The position numbers and the translations under genes were made by a program. This document shows positions 12,201 to 27,200 of a stretch of 64,000 bases of DNA, piece after piece; the stretch's first letter is position 1; each line of letters begins with the position of its first letter. Origin of the DNA: Eudorina sp. 2006-703-Eu-15 (Eukaryota; Chlorophyta; Chlorophyceae; Chlamydomonadales; Volvocaceae); the NCBI GenBank assembly GCA_003117195.1, contig BDSI01000017.1, positions 372,001 through 436,000 of the forward strand, given 5' to 3'. The notes below the pieces were generated by a model. That model saw only the letters and a program-made list of their open reading frames with translations. It had not been told where the DNA came from and searched no databases.

Positions 12201-15200
12201 AAATTGCGCTGACAGACGTCTTGCGCACCAACAACTTGTCCATCGTAAACTTTGACGCTGAGCTTGTAGGCAAAGGAAGCTTGTGCAGCTTTAGTAAAGC
12301 TGCTGCCCGCACAGCTGCCGCATCTACCAGTACTTCCTGTGTCAGCGAAGAACGTTGTACGGAAAGATTGCCATGATTTAGAAGCAAAGTGTAGGCTCGC
12401 GCCCTAATGTTAGTTTTGTCGTGTTGCAGGCGGGTTAATGGTAGGGCAATATGCAAGAAACAAAAGGGGACCATTACATGTGCAAGAAACAATCTTGGAG
12501 ATTGCACCTGTATAGGGGCCCATGTGATGAGGGGCATTCGGTTCGCTGCCAAACCTTATATGTAGCTCGCCTCATGACATATATCTGGCCCCGTGCAACC
12601 CTGGGTACCTGTTAGGCCTCTGTGAACCTGTAACAAACCCTTAAACTCTTGTTTGCATTGTAAGCAGCGGTGGTTCTTGGATGGTTACAAACATCTCTAC
12701 AGCAGGTGAGCCTTACAAGGCCATGTAAGCACATGAATTATCACCTGAGCAGTAGCTGGCCTTGTGTTGTGCGGCACGCGAGACACAACCGATGTCAAAT
12801 CATCCCCAGGGCCAGCAGCACTCGAGGTGCCGATATCGTTTGGCTCCAGCAATGAGCCGGCCGTGCCGATACCATTGCGCTCCAATGTAGCAGGCTCCTT
12901 CATTGATGCATTTTGCAAATGCAAGCTGCTGGCCCGTTGCATGTGTAGTACACGCAACCGCCGACGCTCAATTACACGAGCCGCACTGCAGTACAATTAG
13001 GGAGTCAAGTGTATGTACTTTTTAATCATTTGACTGAGAATGCTGTCCACTTAGATACACTCCACGTACATTCGCTGAACTCTAAACACAGGATCCGCTA
13101 CCTAAACAACTGGATGTCAAGCATGGGCCCTAAGCAAAGCAACAGTCTAACCGCACATATGCCACCGTTATCGCTGTCAGTCGATAGCGGCGTTTCCCAC
13201 ACTTACAAGATGTATTTTTGTAGGACATGTGATTCCTCGACCAGTGGCGTCGAGCAGTTGTATTCGAACATCATGCTCCGCACTGGAAGCAGCCAATTAG
13301 TTACTTGCGCAGTGCTGTGCCGGATGAAGCCCGCGGCATTCCGCAGGTCAATCTTCAGGGTGATGTCTCCATCACCGCCTACGTGCCATTTTAAACAGCC
13401 AAGGCGGGTCGTTACTTAATTACGAGCCATATGGGCGCACAGTTGCAGGGCGGTGCATCAAAAGCCCCGTTACGGCGCGGGCCGGATTTTCAAGCGGAGC
13501 ACACTACGTTTAAGTACGCCGGCCGGAGCCTGGCGTGCATTAATGGGGTGGCGAATCGAGGAGTGGCGTAGTCGACCCTGTATGCCCACTAGTGGGGGTG
13601 CCTACGAAGGTTGTTTTCACGACAAGTTAACGTCCATTACACAAAAGGGTACCTGCAAGCAATGAACAGCCGTCAGCGTTCGGTAGGTAGGCCAGGTGCA
13701 TGCGGGCCGGCTACCGCGAAGCTAGGATCAGGCTTTATTACCTACAGCCTTACGATAACCACCCAAAATAGCGACATAACCCGAAAATTACTTTTCCAAG
13801 CCTTCACGGCTTACTTATCTGGCACCTAGTGCCGTGCAACGCTAAAGGGCACTACTCCTCGCTCTGAGTTTACTGAAAACCTTGGTTTTCTAGCGTTTCG
13901 CTCAGAAAACCTACAGGTCATGGTTACTAAATTACGTGCCAGATGCAAGGCTCTCCGGCGGGCTTGGATATGCATCACCGGTCGGGTATGCCGGCAAGTG
14001 TACAGCAAGCATTTAGCTAAATTGTAGATCTCAATAGCCATACGTGATTGTGAGTTCGCATACAAAAGAAGAATACCGTATGTGAGGTGCAGACCGAAAT
14101 TGAGGGCGAATTGGAGTACTGCATACGCATTGCAAGCATGGCTAAGGGGTTGGGTTGTTCTGCAACGGAATGATGTTGCGGCTGCAATGCTAAGCATGTT
14201 CGATGCTTGCCTACATCCACTTTATTCATCGACACAAGGGACTTCGTACCTCCGAAGTACCCCACACGTAGCGCCGCCATCGAAACCACCACTCCCATGC
14301 GCTCTAGTCGGGGCGGCAGCGTCTTGTCAGCGACGTCGGCCATATGGCGCATTGAAAGTGTACCCCAATTACCGGACACGACAGAAGGTCCAAGTGACGG
14401 GGCGCTGGACTTGGAATTCCGCAAATTAATCTGCGCTGCGCTCGAAAAAGGTTCCGATGGCCTTGTAAGTGGTGAATGACGGTTGGCGGAGGATGTTTGC
14501 TGTGGTGCATCACAGCTGAGCGCAGAAACAAATGCTGTCAACTCCCCAATGGTAGCATCCTCTGCCTGGCTGGCAAAAAGCCTTAACAGCAATTCCGGTG
14601 TCAAGCGAATCCCAGCACCTGATGACTGCTGGCAGCTACCTTCCCGCCAGCCATACGTTAAACGGCGGAGATGTGGGGCCACAACGGGAAGGTACACCTG
14701 ACTGTTTGTAAGTATGAGGTTGAAGTAAAACCACGGGGAGACAGCCAGACGCAGCAAAGCCTCCGGTCCGGCTGCAGCATGGCCCCATGTTGGCAAAAAG
14801 ATTGCTATGATCGATGAAACCAAGGACATCTCCGTCAGGTACGGCCATTGCACGAGCGTATGACATAGTTCAATTTCGTTTGCCATAGTTCCATTGTGAA
14901 GCATGGCGAAAGAGACTCGGACGCAATGGTGCTCTGCATCGCGAGGACAGTCACCACTGCCAATAGGATCACCTGACACAGTACATCCGCCATCTAAATG
15001 CGCTGACTCGTCCACTGGCAGACTGATATTGCTACGCAGTAGCGTAACCACAGCGCTCCTCCCCGGAAAGGTGTGGGCTAGCTGATCATCAACAACTGGC
15101 TGGACGTTCTGGCCGTCTGGTGTTTCTACGCTGGCTGCATCCATGTGTTCATGAATCCACGAGACATCCTCCTGCAGCATGCATGCACACAAACACCAAA

Positions 15201-18200
15201 CTTTTAGCAGTCGAAACAAATGCCAGCTGCACGCTTTACCTAACTCTAGCGCAAAATCACAGGTGCCTGCGGATCACCGCTGTAACTTTCGCCAGGCATT
15301 GTGAACGGGGTCCTTGATTAACCACCGCCATGCCATGCCATGCTAGCAAGCAATGCATGGCCAATGTATTGAAGGACACAGGCCATGCTAGATGCTACGC
15401 ACCTGCTCCTCGCCTTCTGTTCCCGTCGTGTATGACATTCTGCCCAAACCAGGATCATCTGGATGCACCCGTACTGCACCCGAACGAAACTTTCCACCAG
15501 TAAGTGCGCTACCGTCGAACGCGTACACCGATGAGAGGCCGGGCCCACCAGATATCCCAGCGCTGGCTTGGTTCGCAGACGCTTCCACCCCAATACGCAC
15601 GTCAGCGATCTGCGCAAACATCAGATTGTATAGTAAGGCATGTGCAATCAATGCAAACTGGGAATCACAGCCGTCTACACCAGGGAAGCTCGCGGGGTAC
15701 TGTAAACGATTATTTATAAGGATAAAATTAAAAATAATAAATTATGTTTCATGCTTGACCTGGACTTATGGTGTCGCTTAACTCCTAATGTAGTGCTAAG
15801 CGGATTCAAACAAACCAATAATTATAACAATTATAATGAATATAATAATAAAAACAAACGATTATCATTATTATTTACCAATTATGATAATTATAACAAT
15901 GATTATAACAATAACAATAATGATATTGATACTATAACAATAATGAATAATATTAATACGCCTCGGAAGCGTGTGTTATGGGAGTGGAGAGATTATGGGC
16001 TTACTCTGGCCCTTCCGCCATCGCAAACGGTCAAGTACATAAAACATACAAATTAATACGCTTAGGTACACAACCATATGGCCAGCCACGTAGAATATAC
16101 AACTTACATGCATTTGTTGGCTGTAAAAAGCAAGGAACATGTCGTTTGTCTTCTGCATCATCATTAATCCTAGGCTGCATTGCGTGAAGCAACCCTGAAG
16201 GCATGCCTCGACGGTGCCAGTACCTTGCTGGCTCGAATTCCACCATGCCGGATTGCTCTCTAATACAGCCTGCATGCAACAACAATTGCGTTATTACTCC
16301 GTCCTCAGTTGCTGCGGGCAAGCCCATCAGAAGAACCTAGGGTGGTCGCCGCCTAGACGCTGGATTTACGGCATAAGATAGAAGGCCCAAGGAACATACA
16401 TATATAGGTACAGCGAAGCGCCTTTGAGTCATTACCGTTATCCATTTCAAGGTGATGGATAGGTAAGCTAGGCGCGCCAGCGGTCTACAACTGATAAAAG
16501 GCGGACATTCATCGCCTTCAAATACACGAATGAACACGTGGACCAATGTTGCCTTGAGTAATGCTGATCTTTCCTACTCCAGGACACCGGAAGACTCGAT
16601 CCGATTAGTGTTTCATTGCGTTGAATGTGTGAACGCATGTACACTGTGGGTCGCTCGGGCAGGCTTCGTTGCATAACACACGCACAATACATGTCTTTTC
16701 CGATCGTTAATTCAATTCAATGACGGTTTTAAGAAGCTACACCTTTATTTCTTATTCAGGGTAGGTGGTTGCTTAGAAGCCACAACTCGCTTTACTCAGG
16801 GTAGGGGCCCACCTCTTTTATTTTTAAGGGTAAGAACGTAAAGCAAGCCCAATGGTCTTACTCTCCAGTAAACAAACAATATTCGCAATCGCGTACCCGA
16901 AGTTGGTCCGGCCACTCGACGGTCAGATGAAAAAATGGCAGCTGGCCAGGGCGAGGCGTGAACGCAACTGAAGGCGAGACGGCTGGACGCTGTTGCGCCT
17001 TGCCGTCACTGTGCGCCCCGCCAACATTAAAGCATGCATACGCCTCCGTAACGTTGTCTGCGCAAAACTCAAGGCACAGGCTTCCAGTGTTATGGCGACT
17101 CCACGTGAAGATCAACACAGCATGGAATTCCAAATGGCAATAAAGGCATTTAGCAGGCATCAATGATGGCTATGGAGGCACCCCACGTCAGGAGCTCGTG
17201 TTTCTCCCTTTCATGCTGGTCTCTAAACATTGTGGTGAAAACGTCCTAGCTAACACCGTGCATTTGGAAGGCTCAACCTGCATGACATATTCCCTTAAAA
17301 CCCCCGCCAGCAGGAAGGCTAGTATGGCTTCACGCGTGCCCTTTTCTATCTGCCTAGTACTTCCACGACAGATCTGAACGTGACAAGTACGCGTATAACG
17401 GCGCGCAGGCGCGCCTACGCGACAATTTACTTCCCCAACCCAATCATACATATACGCCAGGCTACGCCCGGGTAACGCTGGTACTATCATAACAACATCT
17501 ACATCTGAAGCGGTGTATTGAATGATGCCGCAAATCTACTCGTTGAACTCAGAATAGCTCACCTGTCAGGACCTTGATCATACGTTGATATTGTTGCGGG
17601 CCCAAGGTTGCCTCCATCGCACCCAACGCGCTGATATGGAGTTGTACAGCACCATGCCGCTTGTGATGGAAAACGACCCCTTTTAACTGCATGGGCTCGA
17701 TGAGATGTTGCATGCCTTGGAGGTCAATATCCGCTAGCAGATCAAGAGCAGATTCAACCTCAGCATCGCAAGTGTCGACCTGCCGCTCGCGCTGCTGCCC
17801 TGGAACATACTGATCACCCAATATGACGTCACAAAGATCCACAGGGAGTATCCGCTCACTGTTGGCGCTGCAGCCTGCTGGCATTCCAAATGCGAAAGAG
17901 TGATGTTCACTCCCGAAATCCTCCCGTCGCTCTCCCCGACCTCGCATGTCTGAACGTAGGCGCCTCTTACGGCTGTAGGTGGGTTGATCGTATGGAACAA
18001 TCACACCGCTTGAAGCTGCCAAACCATCAACAGATATCAACACCATAGGTGGATACTGACAACCGGCATCGTTGATACGTTTACTGGCGGCCACGTTTGC
18101 TTCTCCTGCAACATTGACGTTGGCATCCATGTATGACCCGGACGTCCCTGGAAGCAGTTTCGTAATTGTAAAAAGACGAGAGATGCCACGTACGAGCCAC

Positions 18201-21200
18201 GAGCAACGGGCCATTCAGAAACAAGACACCATAAACTGCGGTCTCATGTCCAAGAACGGACCCAAAACGGTTTCCGGCACGTACCTGGTTGAATACATTC
18301 AGGTGCTCGGCCTTGCGGGGCGGCAGGACCACGCTCCGTCGAAATCTTAGGTGCTTTTGCTGGGCCATCCGTTGCACGAACCGTCGTAGTGCTGTGCAAA
18401 GCGTCTGCCGCCACAGGTGAACGATGAACACCGTCATCGTCGATGTTCAAATACCCCGGCTTTAGCTCGCCCGTAGGGCCAGCCGCATTTTCGTCAATCA
18501 GCACAAGGCCCATCTCGCCCTGTTGCGTGGTGCGCTTGGCGCTGGCGTCCTTCAAGATCTGCGGTATCCATTATGTGCATGGATCAGATAAACAAGTTAC
18601 ATAATTGGGTTAGCGCTACAGGAGATGTAATATCGCGCATAGTTTGGTATGGTCCAATCCCTCAACAATATTAACCATCAATTAGTAACCCACTGGGGAA
18701 GCTAAGAGGGCGCCCAGGGCGGCCTCACGGACTCAACCAAGAATGGATACCCAAATAATTATGTGAAACCACTGCAAACTATGCAGCGCAACAGAAATAA
18801 TATTTAGACTCAAGAATGCGATAATAATTTTATTTTAAATAACAGCAACATGATTTACACGACTCATCAGCCCTGAAGATAGGAGGTATGTAAGGCGTAA
18901 GGTTTGCCCTGACAGGTGCACCTTCCGTCGCAGTCGGGATAAAGACTCCCCTCTTGACTCACCTCCTTGAGCGGGTCTATGAACGTGGCTTTGGCGGCTT
19001 GGAATTGCTTTTGCAGTCGGTTGCGCGGACTGGAGGCTCTCGTTGGACTCGCTGCCCGTGTAGCTTGGCGAGGGCGACCCGCTGGACCACGAACTGGCAT
19101 ACAAATAAAGCAGGGCAACGGTTACGGTGTGGAATTAACCTGGGCAACATGTACGGCATAAAGAGATTGTACTACTTCAAATACCTGAAGCTTACCTTCG
19201 GCAATGTCCGCAGCCTGAGACGGATGTGCGTTCCGATGCTCGTCACACGGCGCCTGATTTACTTCCGGGAAATGCTTGTCTCCCAGCCGCAAGCTGGTCT
19301 GGATGAGATCATCGATGTCCGCTATCGAAGTCATCCATGCAGCGAACTCGTTCAGCTCCAACCGTCCGCTCGTACTATGGTCAGCAGCTTTTGCTGGTAG
19401 ACACACGGCTATGGAGCGTGCTTCAAGAGCAAGTGCCTCATTATTAACAGCACGGCGAATAGGCCCGTGACGTGCAGCTGCACCGCCTGGCAAAACTCCT
19501 TTCAGGTTGAATGCCTGAAATAGCAGCACCACATTACGGTTGGCAAAATCGTAATGCATAAAATCACAAAGCAAACGGCGCACCTCGATAATCACCACCG
19601 GTGACAAGGAACTCGAAGTTGCACCAGTCGCATGCACATCATTTGGTGCCTCGCCATGAACCGAACTGGATGAGAAGCCCGGAACAGGCTCGTTGACGCA
19701 TTCCTGGACTGCTGTACGATACGTGTGCAGGATAGAGCCGACAGCATACACCAAATTGTTGCTGTAACGGCGAAGCCAGGTAATGCATGGATCGTGCACG
19801 CTAACACGAATTAAGGCGGATGCGCTGCGACTCGACGTGGTGTAAGCGAAATTTAACCGACATGTATGGTTCCAGGGCGCTGAAGCAGGATCACTCTCCA
19901 TTTGCCCAGAGTCATTGCCAGAATGACGTTGCACCCCGGGACCACAAGTGGCGTGTACTGACGGCCGTGGCACAGAGTTAGCCACGAGCACATTGCGGTG
20001 CTCAATGCAGCCCTGCAAGTCAAGAACTACCGCGTCCATAACGGCCACATTAATGCTAAAGCCAGAGGGGCCCTCCCGAGAGCAGCTAGGCGCCAGTGTA
20101 AGCGATAGCTGGCTTAGGTCAACCGAAGTCAGATAAGTCAAGCCCGGCTTCGCGCTCCTTTCGAGACAGGGCAGCCGCCGCGGGGGCTCTTCCACGACAA
20201 CCTGCAAGGAGGAGGTTGATGAAAGCCAGATGTCCACACAGGTTATATACGGTACCGCTACCAACGGCAACAGATGCAGGTCCAAGAAACGGAACGTGAG
20301 AACTGCAAGAACCAAGCATCGTGATGCTCACCTTCACTCGCACGAATTGCATATCAACTGTGGTCTTGACTCCTCTGGAAGTGGACGCAGAGGCGGTCTG
20401 CTGCTCGGCTTTTGGAACTGGCCTGCTGGCCCTATGCCCTGATGAGTATGACGAGCAACGCATTGCCTGTGGGGTTTGCAAAAAGCACATGCACTGTCGT
20501 GAGTACTTCACATTTAATCTGGACGGCTTTAGATTCATAGATGGCCAACGGCCAAGCTTTCTTGCCAACCCAACATGCGCAACTAATTTGTGTGGTTGTG
20601 CAAGGCAGCAGCTTCATGCGCCGTCAAGTATGATGAGCAAGGACATGTACGTAGCCAACATCGTTATGCAAGGCATTATTCAACAGAGTAACTTGTAAGA
20701 GAGATTTTAAAGAGTACCCCTGCGCGAATAAGTGCAGCGACGTACTGTGCATCGATGATGCGCACCCGCTGCAACTGGACGATCATATGCAAAAGCGCCC
20801 CCATTGAATGTACACCGACGCATGAAAGCAGATGTTGACAGCTAACGTGCAGGGCAGTAGCTTGGTTTGCGTCAAGCACTCGTGTGACATCCAGAGTGAT
20901 GACCGGACTGGGGAGAGGCATGCTGTACACAGCTGCCAGGCGCCGCTGATCAATTTGTTGGACACCCAAGTAACGAAACGCCTGCACGAAACCCAGTTTC
21001 GTTTCTCCCGCAATTGACGGGTTGTCGGCAGTCGATTGCATACATGCTGACATTCCCTGGAAACCGAAAGCAGCAGCACGACTTTCTTCGTGCGCTGTAA
21101 CGAATGCACTCTGAGCAGGTGGCGATGGCGTCCTTGCGGTGCTTAGACCTTCCATGTTTCTGGCACCAGCAGATGCGCTGGAGAGATCAGCCGTGGCATG

Positions 21201-24200
21201 TTGATGCTCGGTGGCTGGCAACGGGGATGCAGGGCTTCCCTTTATGCTGGACTCCCAGCGGACTGATTCCATCGGAAGGGTTGTGGGTGACTGTGTAGGC
21301 GGGTCGTGGAGACGTGCGGATGAACTGGCTAGATTACTGCTTCTTATTATGCGACTCTTGACTGTACCAATGGCAACGTGAGCTGGTGTCGTTACACCAA
21401 CATCCGGCACGGAAGGGTTGCTCACTAGCAAGCTGTTATGTCGCTGCAGCGCTGCGTGGAATAGACTGTGGTTATTTACCGCACCAAGCATCTGAGCCAA
21501 AGATGTTGACTTGCGGCGTGAAGCCCCTGGGCTGCTGCCCTGGCTCGACCCCCGATACATAAAAGTCGCAACACTGGTAAAGGCCGCAATGCTGCGTAAA
21601 CGCTCCAAAATTCGCGGCTTCTTAGCTTCTGTCCCTGAAGCCCTGGGTCCTGCACCAGGCAGAATCGTATTGGTGGTGCGAAATGGGCTGCTTGCATTCG
21701 GCGTCGAGGGTTGCACTGGACTACGTGTGGTAGATGGCGTCTCAGCAGTTGCCATCGTGGTTTCCAGGTGCACCTGGAATAGCCGCCGGTAACTTTCCGC
21801 CAAATGCTGAGGTTGCGAACCGAACCAATGCAGCCGCTCCGCGGATCCATTTGCTGACGATAGTAAAAACATAGCGAAGTCGCTTGCACGTTGAAGTAAC
21901 TGAATCTCCAAAAGCCGCCGCCATTGTTGCCGCACTTGGCCCTGTTTCTCTGCTTTGGAGGCCAGACGAGATGGTAGAGACAAGGCAGCACGGCGCCTGT
22001 CGCGAGCAAACTCCCTCACTGCTAATGCGCGTGTAGCCAGTGGCCCCAGAAGCTGCGTTGTCTCGTCCTCGGGCAAGAGATTTTGAACAATACCTTGAAC
22101 AGCTGGACCAGGTGAGCCTTTACCCGAATTCGGCAGCCAGACCTTCACGTACAGTTGCCGTTTCAGCCGCGCCTGATGGTCGGAGACCTGTAATCCGGTA
22201 GTCAATAGCCTGGCCATTATAATGTTTCGCCGCGTTAGCCGCATGCCCGAGCGCACATTCGCAATGTTAATAGTTAGCAGCGGTGCCAAGCGCAAGCCCC
22301 AATTAAGGACTGGATCCTTAGCAGCAAACTCCTTAGTCATCAGGTTTTTGGTAACCCAGGATGCTAGCTGCATCTCACTCCTGTGCGTTCAAATACAGAA
22401 GGGTGTGTGAGTATCCAGAACACAGCGCAGAATGAATACTAGACTCGGCCAGAATGTGCAAAGCACCTTCCAAGCAAGACGAAGGTAGACATTGAAGACG
22501 AAAGTGTCGATGGCCTCAAAACGTGGCATGGGTCGCAGCGGGCACACTCGCGCTGCCTAGGGATCTAACATGATATCTTACCCTGAGCTTTGCATAGTCT
22601 GCAACTTTCGCTCGATGAGATCCAAAGAGCAAAACGCTTTTGGCATCTCAGCGTAGCAGCTAACCGTCAGCAGGGGAACGTCCAACAGCAAAGATATGCT
22701 GGAACCACCAACTAAATTGCTACCAGGCCGTGGAGAAGTCGGCCCTTGAGAGGGAGCGCTGTCGTCAACCAAGACCGGCGTGACTGTCGCGGTATTGACA
22801 GAAGGGCCGCTTGCTGTTGCTTTACTCGGGGTGGGTTGCACTTTGTGAATGCCCCTCCAATAAGCGACAACTGGGTGCGTAAGGAGGCTATCCACTGCAC
22901 TACTGATAGCCTCTGCCTGCAGCATTAACAGCATCAAGTGCAAGTCAGTAGGCACTCGGCCAAATCTGCAGACGAACATATGCACATGGACCAGCAGCTC
23001 AGCAGATAAACGAGAGCCTGCACATAGGAGTTCGCGTTTAGAGGCGGCTCAGTCGGCGATGGCGCAGCTGCCACCGAACGTCTTGCCAGGGTGTACATTC
23101 CGGGGTACACCTACTCAGTGCAACACCTTGAGAAATTCCCTCAAGTGTATTATCATGTATGGAACCACATGACAACGCCGCAACTTACATGCCATGGGGA
23201 GAACCATGCCATGATGCTGTGGACGCCCACAGTTTGATGCGCTGTCGTACTTCCAGGAACCGCAGGCTCATAGGGCACTTGATTCAACGCAATTGCCGAT
23301 ATGCTGCGAATCTTGATGAACGGAAGAAAGGGATAACTGCTCGCACACCAATAATGCTGCACCGGTTTGGCAACCTCGCTGCGGGGGCAAGGGATGGTAT
23401 GGCAAGAAGAAAGTATGGCTGTGACAATACAGCATGTAACCCATTTTCACCATTTAAGCCGCTGTACTCTCGGTCCGTTTGTGCTATGATTCAGGGCGCG
23501 AACGCACAGTGGGGCTTAGCACACCGTCACTTTAAACGCAGCAGTGTGCGTGAGTAAATGCGACTAGCAAGCTAATGTCCAGAATGGAATTACGGGTGAC
23601 GAAATTGGACGAACGGGGTGCTTCGTTCAGCTCACCGTGCAAGGTCAGCATGCTAGGGGCCAGCCCTACTCACCTCGTTCTTGTATACATTCCACGAATG
23701 TTTGTCACGCTGGAGGCTAAGGTTTCTTGCCGCCGAAGAATGGACGCATTTGCACGCCCAGTGCGTTTCGAAGGTACCTCATCAACGGTACCGGTGTCTT
23801 GCCACACAGTTGAAGTCGCATCATGTGGAAAGGCGAGCTCAACATCATCCGGATGAAGCCATACCTTTCCAAAATGCCCGCGCTGTGGTTCGCTAAGAAG
23901 AGCACTGACGGCCTGCGTGCGGCCATCAGCCCGTGGCTGTAGTTGAAAATACATCTCCACGTGAGTTTGCGCCGACATTGACTGAACCAAAGATGCATAG
24001 CAGGTGTGCACGTAGCGTGACGTAGCACGCAAGCTAGTAAAAACCACAACCACAACAGCATCTGATCGTTGTCCTGCAATCCCGCCAATGGACGGGGTGA
24101 ACTTGGGTGACAGCATCCATCTTGCACTGATCTGTAATGACACAAAGGGCCCCGTCCATGCCAAAAGTTCGACAACCATTGTACATAACAATGGACACCT

Positions 24201-27200
24201 ATCAGGTTAAATAGCAAACACAATTTAACCACATGATAAAAATCGAAGGCATTCATCGCTCGGGAGCACCTGCGCCTGCATTGGTTTTTGAAGTTCGACA
24301 AGAAAAACTGTTGGTTATTCTTAGCAGATGTAGGGGAAAGGTGTACAGGGTCCAGGGTGTGGCCAGGTTTCCTGGACCTTGATGGGCCCATGTATTTGTT
24401 TTTGCGATTAATCCATCAAAACTCATCATCTCTGTTAACATTTGTAACTCTATCTCTGACTCTTTTTCGTGGGTCTCGTTCAGCTGACACTTCTGTCCGC
24501 CTGAATACCATGGGTACCGAGAGGAAGGTGCTTCAGACGAGATGTTGGTTGGGGCCGCATGCTGGCCTGAAACGATGCGGATTATTGTATATACCGTAAT
24601 ATGAAACACGACTACTGCACAGCAGGTGGCTGGGTGGGCATTTAGGGTTCCAACTTAAATGCTAATTGTTCGTGGCCTGTCAAGGCGCTGAAGTCGTTCC
24701 CATCCTCGCCAATGAACAGATAAATATTTGGAGTCAATGTTCTCATAAATTCTAGTGCATAATGAAAACATTAAAAACGTTTCACTGAAACGAATTAATA
24801 TACGATAGGGTTCAGTAAGAAAGGACGTGGGGACTTTACGGAGGGTGTAGGTTTCCCCTTGCCTGTTAGGGACCACGCATACCACATGTTGTAACACAAG
24901 TGTATATCCCAAACCCACTTACCATGGGGCAGAATATTTGCAGCTTAGGCATGAAGACCGCCATGGACGATGGTAGCCGTACACTGTTACGCGTATAGCT
25001 GTCCATGACTAACGAATGTACACTCGTTGACGGCCAAACCCGATCGGTTGCCGGTTGACTGGGCTGAGCTCGTTGCCTGGCTGCCTTCAAATGTATCATT
25101 GTGTCCAAGAACCTCGCACAAGCAACGACAAATGGCGGGTTGCTGAACGCGATCTCCACAGCTGCAAGACGGACTTTGTACCGGGAGAGGTAACTGGATA
25201 TTGGAGCATCTGGGTATATCGCGCCTTCACTCGCCCACGACTTCGCCATGCCGCTGAACGGTTGTTGCAGTGTTGCGCTCGTGTTGTCGGCGTTGCACGG
25301 CTCCATTGCTAACAGTTCTAGCTTGGTGCCATGCAGCTCAACGCATTCCTGAGAGGCTGGTATGGTCAGCATGTGGCTAGGGCTACCGGTTTCGCTGCCG
25401 AAGATACATGCCTTGACGGTGGCGGCCTACAGACAATTTATAATATTGCGATGACGAATCAAAATAGGAGGCCGGTGGAGGGCCGGTGGAGGGCGGTTTA
25501 AAGGCAAGGGGAAACCCATACCCTCATCCCTTCACAACGCATACGATAATTATAATAGTAAAATATCACACTTTTATTAGTACTATATCATTAAGCTGAC
25601 CCCAGTGATTCGGTAAACACCAAAATTGGCTCTATTGGCTCCGTAGACGCAAAGTTCTCCGCGAGGGCGCTAACTTTTCGAGTGGACATTGGCACAATCG
25701 ATAGCCAAAAATCAAGGTCAGGTCAGGGAAATCGGCGTACGACGGTGCTGCGTCGACGAAGCTCGAGGACGCGGGTTCGTACACCACAGTGCACGCTTTA
25801 TAAAATAGCGTAATCATTGTGCATTGAATGGGAAAGCAAGCAAGCAAACAGGCTTTGCATGGCAAAAATCGCTTCAACTTACAACAGAGGACAGAGCGTC
25901 ATTTCATAAAGGCCACAAGAAGATAATTGCATATAAAAAGACGTTTTGTCAAAGAATGGTGTCCGCCTGTGTATGCCGCTATGCTTACAGCGCGTCCTTG
26001 GCCGAGGCATGATCACATTGCTTTGCAACTCATCATACCGCGTTGCCATAATGACAGCTTTATCGGTCCTTTACAAAAATTGGCATTTATCAGCATCATC
26101 AGTATTAACATTTATCGTTATTGCTATAATCATTGACACTATTTACATCATTACTATGTTTTCCATTTCAACATAGTACTAAAACTAAAAAAATAATACG
26201 TAGTATTATTGTTTATTACTCTAATTTTAATATATTATTATAAGTATAGTGATACTGAATAATAATAGTAATGGTAATAAAATATACATTATTAAACAAC
26301 TAATATTGTTGTTGTTATATTATTGTTAGTACTACTGCTACGCCTCGGTCATAAACCAAGGCATGTGGTAAGGAGTGGAAAGGTTATGGGGTTCCCCTGG
26401 GCTTTGCACCTTCCGCCGCCGCGTAGTACTGCATCCGCCGTATCACGGCAGTGCGCAGCCATCATGGAAGCGCACCTGCAAATGAATGCGGTAAACGTCG
26501 GGCATAGAAAAGCGGATGCCCTCCATCATAATGGCCAGCACATCGGCTGACCGTTTAATTGATTCGGAGGGTGCAGCTGTACTGCTTCCTTGCTGCCGCA
26601 CTGCATCGGGAAACTGCAGACGCTTGTTTATGAGCTTGAGCCCCAGACGAGGGCAGTTAATGCTCAGACTGATCTTGGTACTTGCTGTAGCGCGACCAGT
26701 CTTGTCAATGTGCGTGCCGCCAAGATTGTCCCCAGCGCCAGCATGCTGAGGTACATGATTGCTGTCGGGCTCGTCCTCCTCGTCCATGTTGGGAATAGCG
26801 TCCACGAAGTTGCTAACAACGTCCATCGCCTCCAGCCAACGCGATTTGACATCTGGCCAGCGCGCAAGTTTTTCTGAATGCCATAGTGCTACAAAGGCAC
26901 GATTGCACATTACTTGACCCAAGGGAAGCTGCGACTCAAGCCGAACAAGCTTATCCAGTAGCTGTGCAATCCTGCTAGGCGTCAGCTTAGGCCGCACATA
27001 AAACATTTTCCGCCGCGGAAATGGTTGATTACGGCTCGCTTGACCGCCAGGGACTCCCCTGGCTGGACGACTGCCATGACAACCTTCACCACTACTGGGA
27101 GTCCCCCTATCACCAGCTGGCGACACAGAGCTTGGTGCTCGATAATCCATTGTCGAAGTCCCAGGCTTCAACGCAAGCTTGCCAACTACCTCCATATATT

